A stretch of 64,000 nucleotides of DNA from positions 1-64,000 of the forward strand of contig JH720319.1 in NCBI GenBank assembly GCA_000231825.2, written 5' to 3'. Positions within the stretch are counted from its first letter, which is position 1. Each line of letters starts with the position of its first letter. The stretch comes from Tetrahymena elliotti 4EA. Lineage: Eukaryota > Ciliophora > Oligohymenophorea > Hymenostomatida > Tetrahymenidae. The translations under genes were made by a program, and so were the position numbers. Below, in pieces: positions 36,801 to 49,420 of the stretch. The notes below the pieces were generated by a model. The model saw nothing but the letters and a program-made list of their open reading frames with translations. It ran no database searches and was not told the origin of the DNA.

Positions 36801-39743
36801 TTCAATAAATACTAATTAGTTAGTTCCAATTGAGCAGCTTAGAGATAACCCACTTGTAACTGCTATGCAAGTAGAACTTACAGTAAGAAAATTATGAGTC
36901 GTCGTTGGGGCAGTAAATGTTAGAATCATTAATGATGGCTTCTGAAGTAGCACATTTGTAGTGAAAGACACAGCAAAAACAGTTGTTGGAAATAAATTTT
37001 AACTGTTATTTGGTTTTATTTCAAATTTTGAGAAATCTGTTGATACCACAGCGGCTGCAATTCCATACGAAACAGTGCTCAATAAAAATTTTACTGATGA
37101 AGAAGTTTCAGCAGAAATCTAATAATTAAAATGAAAAAATAAAAAAATGATATTAAAGAAAAAAATTATAAAAAATCTACTTAATATGTGAAATCCTTAT
37201 TAGTGACAGGTGGATTTCTAATTTTAAATGAAAATTAAATATCTGTGTTAGCTAGAATCGATGAACTAATTTAAAACTTAAGTGGGACTTAATTATCAGT
37301 GGTTAAAGCAACTATCCCAGATGTTGGTTTTATAATTGTAATACTATTTATTTCAGAAACATAACTAGGGAAAGTAATTGTTATTATACTTCCATTTATT
37401 AAATCAACAGGAGATTGTAGTGTAATTTAGTGGGTAGCAAGCTAATATACTTATTTTACTGTTGTATCAATGTTAGCCACAACAGAAGTAGAAAATGGAG
37501 CAGGCTAAGGAGTAAACCCAAAGGTACCTGTTGCTGTAGTGTCATTTGTATCTGATAAAAGATTATCATTGAGGAAAGTAGAGACAGCAAAATCACCTGA
37601 ATATAGCAATTGCGTTGGATTTTTAACTTAATTTATTGTAAAAACAAATCCACTTCCCTATTGAGATCCAGTGTATTTATACTTCAAGATTACAGTTACA
37701 GGTGTACCTGAGTAGGTACAGCTATTAACTGTTATAGGGGTAGTTGAACCATTAGCAAGAAGCAATTATACAGTACAGCTGAATGCTAATATAAATAAAA
37801 ATAAATAATTTTACAAAAAGATTTATAATTAATTACTTCCACCACTGTTTATAGATAGTGAAGTCGGAAATTTCAGCTCTATTCTACCCTAGGTTGACAG
37901 AAACTAATAATTACTTTTAATCTTAAATATATGAGTTGCAGCTGTTGCACCTACTTGCAAGTCATTCGAATTCTAAGTTATCACATCTGCAGAGCTTAGA
38001 ATGTTTTAGTTAATTGTTAACTTGGTAGCACCACATTAAGCATTCAGAATTTTATTTGCTGCCTATTAATTAACAACATACTTTAATATTTATTTTAACA
38101 AGGATTATTTTTACTGTTAAGTCTCGAAAAGAAGTACCAGTATATGTTTGAAATGGTTGAAGGTAAAATTTTGCAGAAACTTTTAGTCCATCAATATCGT
38201 AAGGTAGTTAAAAGTTAGGTATTAATACTGATAAATATTATGGATTATTTATACACATATAAGGACTACCAGAAAATGTATTAGCTGTATTTAGAAATTG
38301 AGGAAATAGAATTATTTAATTATTACTACTAACTGTAGATGCTATTACTTATCCAACATCTGAGGGGGTGAAATTTTCAAATTCCATTTTAATCCCAGAA
38401 ACAATTTGCTAATTAGGTGGGATATTAGAGAGAGTAAACTCTACAGTAGAATAAACATCTTAAAATAGCATAGGCTAAACTTTAATTTTTACAAACATTG
38501 TTGATCCTGATTTGCAGGCTGAGTTAGTAAATGTTCCAGTACTTGTAGGAGAGCATAATATCTAAGAAGGTTAAGATGAATTGCAATCTGTAAACGTATC
38601 TGAATTAGCTGCTATATTAGTTGCAGAGAATTGTGTTTGAAAAGCTAAATATGTTTTAGTTGATACAAAATTGAATGTTACTTATACTTAAAAGTATCCT
38701 TAGAGAATAATATTTGAAGTTGTAAATGGATTAGTCATTTAAAACTGTAAATCAACATTTGCTGCATCTAGAGATTTTGCACTGAAATTTAATGTCGCTG
38801 TATATTAATTATTACCAATATTTTTAGTTATAGGGTTAGCAAGTGTTAATGTTCCTAAAGCAGTTGATTTGAAATTTTTAGGATCTGTCACTGTGCCTTA
38901 GCAGCCATCTGCTAGAACTGTATCAGGATACCAATATATGGGCAGTATCAAAACAATCTAATTTACAGTTGCTGCAGGTTTTGGGGTAGTTATTTATAAA
39001 TTATATATCCCATCTTTAGAAATGATTTTTGAAGGAGTCGAGGCATCAAAATTTAATTAGACGTTTGGTTCTTTATTTTTATAAATTTGATTAATTTTTA
39101 ACATTCCATATTTTAATTTTTTAAATAAATATTTCACTTTGTTACTTTGTTGATAAAATTAATTTCATAATATTTTTAATCTTGATGTTTATTTCAAAAA
39201 TATAGTAAATTTACCTTAAATTGGTACATCTCCTATTGATAATGTGCCAGTAAACATTGCTTAATTTGTGGTAGTACCAAAATCTACACTACCTTGGTAA
39301 GAATTCAAGTTGATATCAAATTAATATTAAGAAGTACCACTAATTTCTACAACAAATTTATTCATTTATTGAGGTGACCCATTATTAAAATAACCAGCAG
39401 ATGATAAATCAGTGAAAGGTTATTAAATGGAAAGCATTTTTTTGGTAGCATCAAAATTTGCAGTTACTGTAGTCTTTGTTTTAGAAGTTAAAGTGCTTCC
39501 TACTAATCTTTAAACACTAATACTTTTTATACCTACATAGTTAAAGCCAGTTATATCATCAAAAGTAATTACTAAATACTAAGAAGTGGGTGTAGGTATT
39601 TTTTAAGCTGGCAAACCTACAGGGTTAAATGAAAAACTTAGATAAAACCCATCTGGACTAGGATCCCTGTATTAGCAAAAAGAAAATTTTACTATTTGAA
39701 GAATAGTTAAGAGCAAGATAATTAGAAAATATTTTGGATTCAT
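30843..39743 (-). CDS. Giant cysteine-rich multi-pass surface protein (furin-like repeats, ~6 TM, repeat-rich tail)
   Basis: One reading frame runs from the ATG at 39743-39741 to a TGA at 30845-30843, with 15 inferred introns and an assembly gap; about 2,640 residues. Introns: 39071-39214, 38063-38114, 37786-37836, 37119-37180, 36759-36812, 36587-36628, 35929-35982, 35695-35815, 35488-35555, 35024-35078, 34455-34510, 33807-33859, 32557-32617, 32340-32409, 32034-32081. A signal peptide (FLIILLLTILQIV) is followed by ~1,000 residues of Thr/Ser/Asn-rich, beta-like ectodomain. A Cys-rich furin/growth-factor-receptor-like region comes next (~1046-1352; CKTC, CQTC, CATC, CKSC, CTSC), then about six hydrophobic helices (~1370-1585). 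The tail of ~1,050 residues is predicted cytoplasmic, with DKDGN heptads and a Q/N/S-rich end. This architecture suggests a ciliate cell-surface receptor or sensor; ligand and signalling output are unknown. Confidence 0.82.
32640..33260 (-). repeat. 21-nt tandem repeats coding DKDGNxI heptads
   Basis: On the minus strand, a 21-base unit encoding D-K-D-G-N-(R/L/K)-I repeats on both sides of the sequence gap. On the plus strand it appears as a recurring ATTACCATCTTTATCAAT-type unit with small variants. About five full units are visible below the gap and about three above it, with degenerate units (DKNGN) at the 3' coding edge. All units keep the reading frame of the receptor gene. Alternating Asp with Gly-Asn resembles calcium-binding loops, but the period of seven is shorter than an EF-hand loop, so calcium binding is only a suggestion. 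Confidence 0.85.
32786..33183. other. Assembly gap (398 N)
   Basis: Unknown bases lie within the DKDGN repeat array. Frame and repeat phase on both sides predict a true length of 9 + 21n bases (for example 387 or 408). The stated 398 fits neither, so it is an estimate. The gap is best explained by repeat collapse during assembly. Confidence 0.95.
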
Positions 39744-40963
39744 AAACTAAATTTTATCTATCTAGGGTTTCTTTTTCTAAGAAAATTGTTCTATCAAAAA
39801 AAACATTCAAAATTATTAGATTGAATATATATTGAAAGGATTGCATTAACATTTTTAAGTTATTTACATATTTGTTTGTATGATATTAAAACATAAAAAT
39901 TTCATATTCAATAATGTATTCTGTTAAACGAATCTCAATAAAACCACACAACGATCAAGCTGTTTAAACCTGTGATAAATATATGCCTAAATTCAAAATA
40001 TTATTAATTATTGAAACTCATTTCTAATTAATTTTCTTTTCCTATAATTTGTTATAACCAATCAATCACAAATAGACTAAATGTAAACTTGTATTTATAT
40101 CATTAATTTTTTTTAATCTAAATATCATTTAAGATATTTACTTAAATTCATTTTATTTTAATAATTATTGGTTTAGAATATCTCTATTTATTGAAAATAA
40201 AGATTATGCAATATTTTAAATAAAAGTCAGACAATCACCCTAAAATACTTTCCTTTATTTATTTTTAAAAAAATAATCAATATTTTTGATTCACGTCTGA
40301 AATTAAAATAAACATAAAGCATATTCTCCCAGAAAAAATAAGTAAAGAAATTTTTTACCAGAATTTTAAATAAATCATCTGTGAGATTAGATTCTTTGAT
40401 ACTTCATTTTCAAAAAAAAAATGATCAAATATAAGGTTTCAAACCTATGTTAGAAAATATTGAATTATTTAAGCAAAAATAAATAATTTTTTTGAAACAG
40501 TTTAAATAAATAATTTCTAAATCAAACAAAATTTTGTTTTAGTAATTGATAAGTAGAGAGGGAGAGTATTAAATTCAAAAATTTTTTTAATTTGAAATTT
40601 AAAATTAAAAGATTAATTAAATTCATTTTTTAGTTTTTGATATTAATCCTATCCTATTCATATCTTTTTAATTGTATATCTAAATTATCCACTTTGGATT
40701 AATTCATAAGTATTAATATTAGCATATCTAATTATTTTCTAATCAAATACCCTCACTAATTTTAATATCTGATGCTTTAGTATTGCCAGTTGTCTGTTTA
40801 TTATTAATTTATTAATAATTTAAAATAATATATTTACCTTTAAAATAAAGAGAAAAGTTAATATTAAAAAATAAATAATTTGTATATCTTTCAAAAGTAA
40901 AGCAACATCAGAATAATTAAGTTTTTAGTTCAGATTAAATTAAAAAGGAAAATATAAGAAAAA
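39744..40963. other. AT-rich spacer between divergent genes
   Basis: Separates the start of the receptor gene (minus) from the start of DPM2 (plus) and should hold both promoters. No specific site recognised. Confidence 0.5.
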
Positions 40964-41191
40964 ATGTCTATCATAGGTTTAGGATTTATTGGAGCTGCTG
41001 CTCTTATTTTTGTTTACTGCTCTACCTGGATATTTGTTACCCCATTCTTACCTTAGGAAAATCCAATTCAAAAATTCTTCTTACCAATCTCCGTTTTAAC
41101 AATAGGTCCTCATATTTTACTTTTTGTTGCTTTGCTTGGATTAGTAGCATTTTTAGTAAAATCAAATGCTGACAAAAAGAAAAAGTAATGA
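40964..41191 (+). CDS. DPM2: Dolichol-phosphate mannosyltransferase regulatory subunit DPM2
   Basis: An intronless 75-residue frame runs from the ATG at 40964 to the TGA at 41189-41191, with one TAG and one TAA read as Gln. It has two hydrophobic helices: GLGFIGAAALIFVYCSTWIF, then a short loop VTPFLPQENPIQKFFLP, then ILLFVALLGLVAFLV. A lysine-rich tail (KKKK) follows. Length, the two-helix hairpin and the W..xxPF.....HK-FLP-like loop match DPM2. DPM2 is the ER membrane protein that stabilises the Dol-P-Man synthase catalytic subunit, which makes the mannose donor for GPI anchors, N-glycans and O-mannosylation; DPM2 also associates with the first GPI-GlcNAc transferase complex. This is one of the clearest calls in the window despite its size. 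Confidence 0.88.
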
Positions 41192-42360
41192 TTTATTATC
41201 TGAAAACATGTTAAATAATATAATATATCTCCATCTAATATTCTCAGTATTATACTTGTATTTTTTAAAGTATTAAATATCAAATATAAATGTAATTTAT
41301 TTTTACATTGCAAAATCAATAATATTATGAGAAATCAATGAATATCTCCTTTATAATAGGTTTTTATAATTAAATTAGCATAATAGAACATCTATTTCAA
41401 GTTTATTTTTGAAAAAATTTTAAAAAGATGCCTAAAAAATAAATTTTGAATTTCTATGAGTGATTTTTTATATGATTGAATTTTTTCTCTTCAGAATTAT
41501 AAACTCATTTAAAATTTAAAAATATCTTTTTCCAAACAAGTTGAAAAATTTCAGAAAATTATTAATTAATAAAATAAATTATTTTTTTTAATCTGACTAA
41601 ATATTCTATTATTTTCATTCAAAAAGGCTTGTTCAGTAAATATTTCAAGATAAATTTAATTTTAATTCACTTTTTTATCTAAATCTAATGAAAATATTCG
41701 AATTAATAATGAATTATTTGTTTATTGGTTTTATTCCACACACTATTAATAAATTGCTAAAAAAATTCTGTGTAGTTGTAGATGCTTAACATATAAAATT
41801 TAAGAATAAATGATATATTTTTTAAAGAGGAAATAAGTATTTACAAAATTTTATTATCTTATAATTTAAATAATAGTAATTTTTATTTTAAGTTAAATAT
41901 TAAACATCTTTGATATTATTTTGCTTTTACTCTCTTGTTTGTTTAAATCATAATTAAAAATGTTTCTTTTTTTTTGTTTGAGCAAATACCTCAAAAATAA
42001 CAACTTTTAATATTCTTTATTTTGAGATCTGTTAATTTGAAAGAGCAGTAATGAAGCCAAAATAATATTAATTTTATGGAAGTATTCTTAATAGAAAATG
42101 TTAATTAAGTTATAAAAAGATTCAGTTGTTATCAATTTAGAGGTCTATTATCGTTTTTTATATCATAATCACAAATTTAGTTGTTTATCATCTTATTGTT
42201 AAATAATACCTTTTTATTCTGTTTTATTTAATTTAAATATTATGTTAAGATTAATAGATTAAATTAAAAAAATGCAATTATACATTAAACTCAGTAGAAA
42301 TATTGTTAGAAGGACTCCTGTTTGTGTTAAAATCTAATTTTAAAAGATAAATAAAATTTA
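41192..42360. other. AT-rich spacer
   Basis: Convergent spacer between DPM2 and the next minus-strand gene. Nothing recognisable on either strand. Confidence 0.5.
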
Positions 42361-44147
42361 TCAGTTAAATTTAATTAATATTTGCATTTAGTTTTAATGA
42401 ACATTTCCTAAATACTTTTTTGATTTTGGATATTAAATTAATTAAATAAATTTACTTCTTATCAGCTTCTTTTAAGATTTCAAGAAGTATTTAATGTTAA
42501 AGTCTCCTTTTTGATTTTTTATTTAATTGTTGTTTGAAGGTGTCTCACTAAATTAAGTTTTTACTTCAACCTGTTTTTATGTTTATCCAACTTATATCTA
42601 ATTAGTACCTGAGTTCCGTTAATATTTTTATTGACTTATTTTATTGTTTATGGATTTTACTGGTTTCTTCTCTGGTGATATATTATATAGATTTTTGATA
42701 GGACTAGATTCTATTCTATTTTAAGCAATATTTTTTAGTGAACAAAGAGAGGAAGTAGAAGATGATGAAGATGAGGAAGAGGTATTCAAATCCTTAAAAT
42801 CAACGCTCTTGTAATCTTATAGAATAGATAATCTTTTCTCTCTTAGTGCATTTCCTTGTATTCTACAAACTTTTAAATGACTCCTTAACGAATCAGTTGA
42901 GTCTTTTGTATTTTTCTCATTTTTATTTGTTTATTGGTTATTTTATTAAACAACTTAATAACTCTAAGGTTAGATAGCATGGGATTATTAATCATAATTT
43001 TAGTATTAGATATCATCTTTGTTTAGTATTGAGTTTTATAATTTTTCAAATTATTGAAGTATTTTTCCTTCTCTAAAAAATACATAGTCTTATATACTTA
43101 CCTAATTTTCACTTTATCTTAAAGGACTTTATCTATTAATTTCTAATGTATTTAAATCATTCCTTAGTATAAAGGATTCTGAGAGAGCTGCTCTTTATTT
43201 TTTCAATTTTTTTGTAATACACCCTTATTTTAGCTTTTCAAATAACTCTTATCTTTATTATTAGTTATTTCTATCTTCTAATTAATTTCTTTCTAAAACA
43301 TTTGGTTCAAATTTTTGTTAGAGGATGGAATAGCTACTAAGGGATTTTTTTGGTGAAAACCCTGAATCATTTTCAGTAACTACATCTTCTACGTGACTGT
43401 AAAGAGGGAGGATTTTGTTATTAAGGCTCCTCAGTGATAGTATCTTTTAATTTGGTTCTTTCTTTTTTTGAGAAGAAGCATAATTAGATTCATCTGTAGA
43501 TGGTAGCAACTATTGATCTTTAGAATAGCTTCCTCTAACCTTTGAACTCATATAATTTTTGTCTGGCTATTTAAATGAAAGCTATTCATTTTAGTTATTA
43601 TCTGTTTTATTTGTTTTTCTGACCTTCCTCTTAAATATTTTCTAAATTTTTTATGAAAAAGATTAGTAAATTTTTCATATGTATTTATGCTTAGATAAAA
43701 AAATTATTATTTAATTCTAGTAATAATACAAATTCATATATATTTATCAATAGAATACTGCATTCATAGAAAAAAAGAAATTAAGAAGTAAGAAATGTTT
43801 ACAATATTCTTATCTTTATCAAAATCGCATCTTTTTTGATAGTAATCCTGTATTTCATTTTATTTAGTATCACTAATTTCAAATTTTTCACCTCCTTCAG
43901 TAAGTAATTTTTGTTGAGGTAACAGATAGCGAGTCTTTTTCTATAATAACAATAAGAAATATTAGATGTTCATCAATTTATCAGTAGGATATAAATCTAA
44001 TTAGTAAAGCATTCAAAAAGAAAAAAAAATTACCTAAATAATGCTTATTGGATGATTAAATATGAGTTTTACTGAGTCTTTCTACAATTAATTATTTTAG
44101 AGAGTATTTAAATTACCAATCTACTATGATAAATTCACTCTTAGCAT
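42361..44147 (-). CDS. Hypothetical Ser/Lys/Gln-rich protein, 510 residues
   Basis: Three inferred exons: 44147-44034, 43940-43803, 43641-42361. The introns are 93 and 161 nt with GT-AG borders, and joining them is needed to avoid TGA stops. The ATG at 44147-44145 is the first in frame. The product is hydrophilic and basic, with no signal peptide or membrane segment. Features visible are KKTRYLLPQQKLL after the first splice, a charged helical stretch NQQQRQELFEKLKQG, a run of eight or nine serines encoded around 42755-42780, and a basic Gln-rich C-terminus. Several SP and TP sites could be kinase targets. I do not recognise a family and assign no function. Confidence 0.7.
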
Positions 44148-45859
44148 CTTCTCAACTTTTCGTTCTACTTAAGTCATTAAATAAATTTTGTTAATAATTA
44201 ATTTGAGTAAGATGTTATTCTTCTTCTTATTATCAATCTTTTTATATAATTATTATTATTTTACACATTCAGATATTTGTGGAATCATAATGATCTAGGG
44301 TCTATTTCAAATCAATCTGTCAAAAATACAAATTAAATTCCTATCACAGAAATTTAAATAATAAATTCATAGACAACTTGAAGCTTTGTAATAAATAGAA
44401 GGAAAGTAAATGAAAGGAGAGAGGAGCTCTTATCAAAATCAATCAAGTTCCTTTCTACAAGTAATATTTTTCTGGTAAATAATTCAACACTAAATCAAAC
44501 TTACAAATAATTAATTTAAAGTACCAGAAAAGTAAGTAATTTACTAATATCAAAGCTAATAAGTTAAATAAAAAAAACTTAATTGCTCAAAAATTTAAAA
44601 AATAAAATAATAGAACTTCTTGAGTTTATATTTTATTTCATTTAAGTTTAAAAACAAAAAATTTTTTAATTCATGTTGTAAAATCAAATAACATAAATGA
44701 ATCCATTAACAAATAATCCAATGCAATTTTAAAACCTAAATAAATTTAATTGTCTTTTTTTCTCATTCCTCCTCTACTTTTATTTTATTAAAATTTACTA
44801 ATGAAATGATCATTCTTTAAAATATATTATTAAAAATCATATTTAAACTACAATTTAAGATTAATTCTGATTAAAAATTTAAAAAAAGGACAAGGCATTC
44901 TAATTTCTCTAAAATTAAATCTAATTATCCTTTTCTTTTAGATTTTGAAACAAACATTTTTTAATTCATAATTCAAAATCAAATAGCCTCAATCAATTAA
45001 TAAAAAGGTCATTCAATTCAGTACAATCAATTTTTAGTTTATTAGATAATATTATTCTTTGAGATAATACTTAAAAATTTATTATTATTTACACTTGAAA
45101 CTCTTTTATTTAAAAGTTAAAAAAGAACACAAATAATTTTAATTGCTAGCTAATACAGTCTAATTAATTATCCATAAAATATAATTCTTCAATTTAATTT
45201 TATTAAAATCTCTCAAATTGTTCTAATTTTTTTCACAATTTATTGTTTATAATTACAACTTTAAAATAATAAATTTATGAAAATGAAAAAAATGTTTCCA
45301 AAAATCAAGATTTTAAATGAGGTTTTTCTCATTTTTAACTAATAATTTTTAAAATTAATATAGCAAATTAAAATAAATTTGACGAATAGAAATAAGTAAA
45401 TCAGATAAATGTTTAAAAATCTAAGTAATTTTTATATTTTTTTTTTCCATATTCACCAATTTTAATAATATGAAGAAATGAACTAACTCATAAAATAATC
45501 ATTTTTTTTTAAAAAAGTAAGAGATTTTATTGAAAAATATATTCATTTTAATTAACTTAATATTTCAAAAATTTATTCATCATAATTGTATTTCGCATTG
45601 AAAAACATGTCATACATTCTTTTTTTATTTTTTCTTAAGGGTTTTGGTGAATTAATTGGACTAGAATTTATATTTTTTTGGATTTGTTACAAATAAATAC
45701 AAATTTTGGAAAACTATTAGTTCGTTTGTGTAAGATTTTCACTGAAGTTTAAAATTTTTAATTTAAAAAATTATTTAAAGATTTCCTTAACTTTTGTATT
45801 TTGGATTTTATTATAAATAGCTTTAAAATTAAAAATATTAATATTTCTACCAAATTATT
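44148..45859. other. AT-rich spacer between divergent genes
   Basis: No coding frame or RNA gene could be supported; presumed promoter region for both flanking genes. Confidence 0.5.
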
Positions 45860-47395
45860 ATGGCTTAAAAGTTTAGATTCAGGCTAAGTAATAGATCATT
45901 ATTATACTATTTTGCTATTTTATAGATGGCTTTCATACTATAAGCATCAGCATAGGATGTTATACCTTCAAAAAATAAGAATTAAATCAAATTTGCATTT
46001 GGATCTTGCAATAAATTTACACCTGATTAAAAAAGTGAAATTTTTGACAAGATTGCCCTTTAAAACCCTGATTCTTTTGCATGGCTAGGAGATGCAGCTT
46101 ATATTGATATCAGAAAATTTATTCATTATTGGGAGCCTGATCCAAGTGAGGAGTCTATCAAAAGAAAATTTGATAATGTTAATGAAGATGAACATTATTA
46201 AAAACTTTTGTAAACTAATGCTAAAATAATTGGAGTTTGGGATGATCACGATTACAACATTAATGATGGAGGAAAAGATTTTTAAGGTAAATTCATAATT
46301 CAAAGGCTTTATTTAGATTTCTTGAATGAGCCTGCTGATAGTCCTCGTAGAACAAATTAGCAAGGTATTTATGTTTCTTATTACCTTGGAGAAGAAAAAA
46401 GGGCTAAAGTAATATTACTCGGTAACTTTTTAAATAATTCATTCAAAAATTGTTAAAAGAAGAATATCTTTGAATTTTTTTAATTTACTGAATATTAGAT
46501 GTAAGATTCAACAGAGATCATAGAAGAGATCCTAATCCAACAGATATGCTTGGAGAAGCATAGTGGAAATGGTTAGAAGATGAATTAAGTGATAAATCTG
46601 TTCTTTTATACTTGATTGCTAGTGGTACTTAGGTTATTCCAGATGATAGATTCTTTTAAGAATAGTGGTATAATCCAAGTAGACAAAGACTTCTTTAGTT
46701 AATAAAATCAAAGTAAGCTCCTGTAGTTTTATTAAGTGGAGATATACACTAAGCAGAGTTAATGGAGATGCCATGCTCCGACTAATATTTGGGTTATACT
46801 TTAAGGGAAATAACTTCTAGTGGTCTATCTTTCACAAATACTGAAATGACGGATATTTTCCCTCTTTTTAAGCATATAGTTTAACTAGGGGTACCTCCTA
46901 CTTTCTCTAGTCACTAATTCGATAGATATCTAGAAAGGTAAAAAATAAAATTGTTTTTTTACCATTTGTATTCAATAAAAATAAACTAAAACTTAATTTT
47001 ATGATGAAAATGTTTTTTTTTTATTTAGAAACTATGGTATGGTTAATATTGAATGGAATAATACTGATATCATGAGTTCTGCAGTTTAATTACATGTTTA
47101 CGGCAACGTAACAATGGCTCCTGTGTTAGCATAAGAATATAAGCTTTATGATTTCCACCCAAATGCTGATAAAATCAAAGAAGTTATTGAATGTCCTACA
47201 TATATGTTAACACCTTCCTAAAGAAAAGCTTAAAACTTTTTGACTTTATTATTAAAATATGATCCAGCAGCTATTGTTGTTGCTGTACTAGGTGGTTTTA
47301 TTTTCATGAATGCTTTTAAATTTATTAAAGCTATCCTATCAGCTTGCTTCAGGCCAAAATTAAATTAAATTCACCAAAAAACAAAAAAAGATTGA
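45860..47395 (+). CDS. PhoD-like metallophosphatase with C-terminal membrane anchor
   Basis: Exons 45860-46421, 46499-46937 and 47029-47395 join into 455 residues. An N-terminal hydrophobic stretch ending ILQASAQD is a likely signal peptide. The alkaline phosphatase D signatures follow in order: FAFGSCNK, FAWLGDAAYID, GVWDDHDYNINDGG, then across the first splice DVRFNRDHRRDPN, LGEAQWKWLEDEL and SGDIHQAELM. These Asp, His and Asn residues ligate the catalytic Fe/Ca or Zn centre in PhoD and its relatives. The C-terminus has a hydrophobic helix (AAIVVAVLGGFIFMNAFKF) followed by a basic tail. The catalytic domain is therefore probably on the outer or lumenal face, tethered to a membrane. The substrate is unknown; phosphodiester or phosphomonoester hydrolysis is inferred from the family. 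Confidence 0.9.
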
Positions 47396-47848
47396 TTTTT
47401 TGTAATTAATTGAAATTCTAAAATAAATTTTTTATTTATATTTTTTGTTGAAATTAATTTATTATATTTACCAAATATATTATGCTCATCTATATCCTTA
47501 AATACCTAACTAACTTTATTATTATAAAACTTTTTATTTCAAAATAAGAGAGCTCTAAAATTTTATTGAGATTTTAAAAAATAATTCCTTATTATTCAAC
47601 TAATTCTAAATACAAAAGAAGCTTAAGTATTTTTTTTGAAATTTAATATTTTTATTTAATACAATTAAAAAGATTTAGAATTTTTATATTAAGGCATTTG
47701 TGTGCATGATCTATTAAAAAAAGGAAAATATTTTACATAGTATAAATGTTATTATTCAAAACTAAAATTAAAAAATAGTGATAATAATTATTTAAAAAAA
47801 AAACGAATTTTATTTTTGGATTATTAGATTTTATTATAAATATATAAT
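47396..47848. other. Convergent 3' spacer
   Basis: Short tail-to-tail spacer, AT-rich, nothing recognised. Confidence 0.5.
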
Positions 47849-49420
47849 TCAGAAATTCAAAGCCATAAGCTCAGATTCATTTACAATCAACTCAATTTCG
47901 TCTCCACTTGAACAGAGGTTAACACAAGGGACAATTTCATCAGAAGATTAAAACTCAACTTCAAGAGTGTATTTTTCAAGTGATTTTCCTTTTAAAAATT
48001 TAATTTTTTTTTCTTGTGGATCAAATTCTAAGTAAATTGTATCTCCAGTGATGAAATGGAAAGATTTATTTTAAGAATTTTATTCTACTTTAGAATGAGA
48101 CCAGGTATATCCATTTCCTGATAATAAGTAAGAACCGTGGCCAATTTTAGAATATTTAAAGTGGTAATTGAATCCTTTGATTATACTAGAAATACAAATT
48201 CCAATTCCTATCCATCCAATAAGATTTTTTATCTTAAAGCCCCATCTCAGACGACTAATATGAGGTAAATTTGGCTCTAGCAAGCAAAATCTCTATCCAC
48301 TGGATTCATTTTAAGTCTGCTGGGCTATAGTAGGAGATTTTATTTGTATTGATGTGCCTTTAAACTTATCAGAAAAGCGTAATTTCTTTAAAAAACCTTA
48401 AGAACCAAACCCTTCTAATGATGAAATTTATACAGAAAGTGATGGGATTTCTCCAAATAAAAAATCACATTTAGATACAAGTGCTTTAAGTTATACTATT
48501 ATTGAGTCTGCATCTTTGTTTGTAATCAACTTTTACTATCTGGACTCACATAATTACACAATATGATTTAAGTCAAATTTATTATAGCTTTTAAAACCAT
48601 TATTCTAATCAAACCCTATTATCTTTAACACTTCTTTGATATCTTTAGAGTTTTGAGTTACATGATCATTATTGTTTCTATTTTTTCTATTATTTCTTGA
48701 TTCTTACTTCTCTTTATTTAAAATATTCATTACATTTTCCTCATTAAAAGAATTAGATAGCTATGCTGTTGTATCCTAAATTGTTGAAGAGTAGTTTGAC
48801 AGTGAGTTTAAGAGCTTCTAAAAGCAAGTTTCTTCTAAATATTACTTTCTTTAAAGCTCAGATTTAATCACTTTATAGAACTAGTTAATTTTATTCATGC
48901 ACTCGTCAAATCCTTCTAATATTTTGATTTAGTAATCATGAAAATACTTAATCGTTATTTGATGCTATCTTTCAATTTCATCTAGATAAAATTCAAATGA
49001 ATCTGTTTCTCCACTCTTTTTTGCTTTTTCTGGATCATTTAGAGCATTTGTTAATTAATAAATATACTACTAATTTTCTAAGTTCGATTTATATTCTGCT
49101 TTCATCATATTCTTTGTTTGAGACTTCCCTGCTTACATGTTTTGCAAAGATTCTAAAAAGACTTTAAATGGTATGACTTAGTGACCTTGGTGTTTTTCCT
49201 ATTCGCAAAATGAGCAAACTAATTCATTTTGATTGCATTTCTCATCTATACAAACACAGTTTAATAATTCTCCAGTGTGATAACCACCTTTGCTGCAATA
49301 AGAGTAAGAAATAATTTAAGAGAGTGATTCTTTATTTTTATGGTGCTACTACTATAATTAAGCCTAATCTTACTTTGTATTTTCCTAATTTGTTACTTAA
49401 GTGTTTTATAAACCGCTCAT
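47849..49420 (-). CDS. B-box-like zinc finger, coiled-coil and SPRY/B30.2-type protein
   Basis: An intronless frame of 523 residues runs from the ATG at 49420-49418 to the TGA at 47851-47849. After a Gln-rich leader comes a Cys/His cluster, about residues 45-90: YCSKGGYHTGELLNCVC, KCNQNELVCSFCEQEKHQGH. Its CxxC..H..H pattern is like a B-box. A long helical region follows. The last ~165 residues look like a SPRY fold: LRWGFKIKNLIGWIGIGIC, GHGSYLLSGNGYTWSHS, FITGDTIYLEFDPQEKKIKF, EIVPCVNLCSSGDEIEL. Pairing of B-box, coiled coil and SPRY recalls TRIM proteins, but no RING finger is visible, so ubiquitin-ligase activity should not be assumed. Such proteins usually act as ligand-binding scaffolds. 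Confidence 0.8.
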
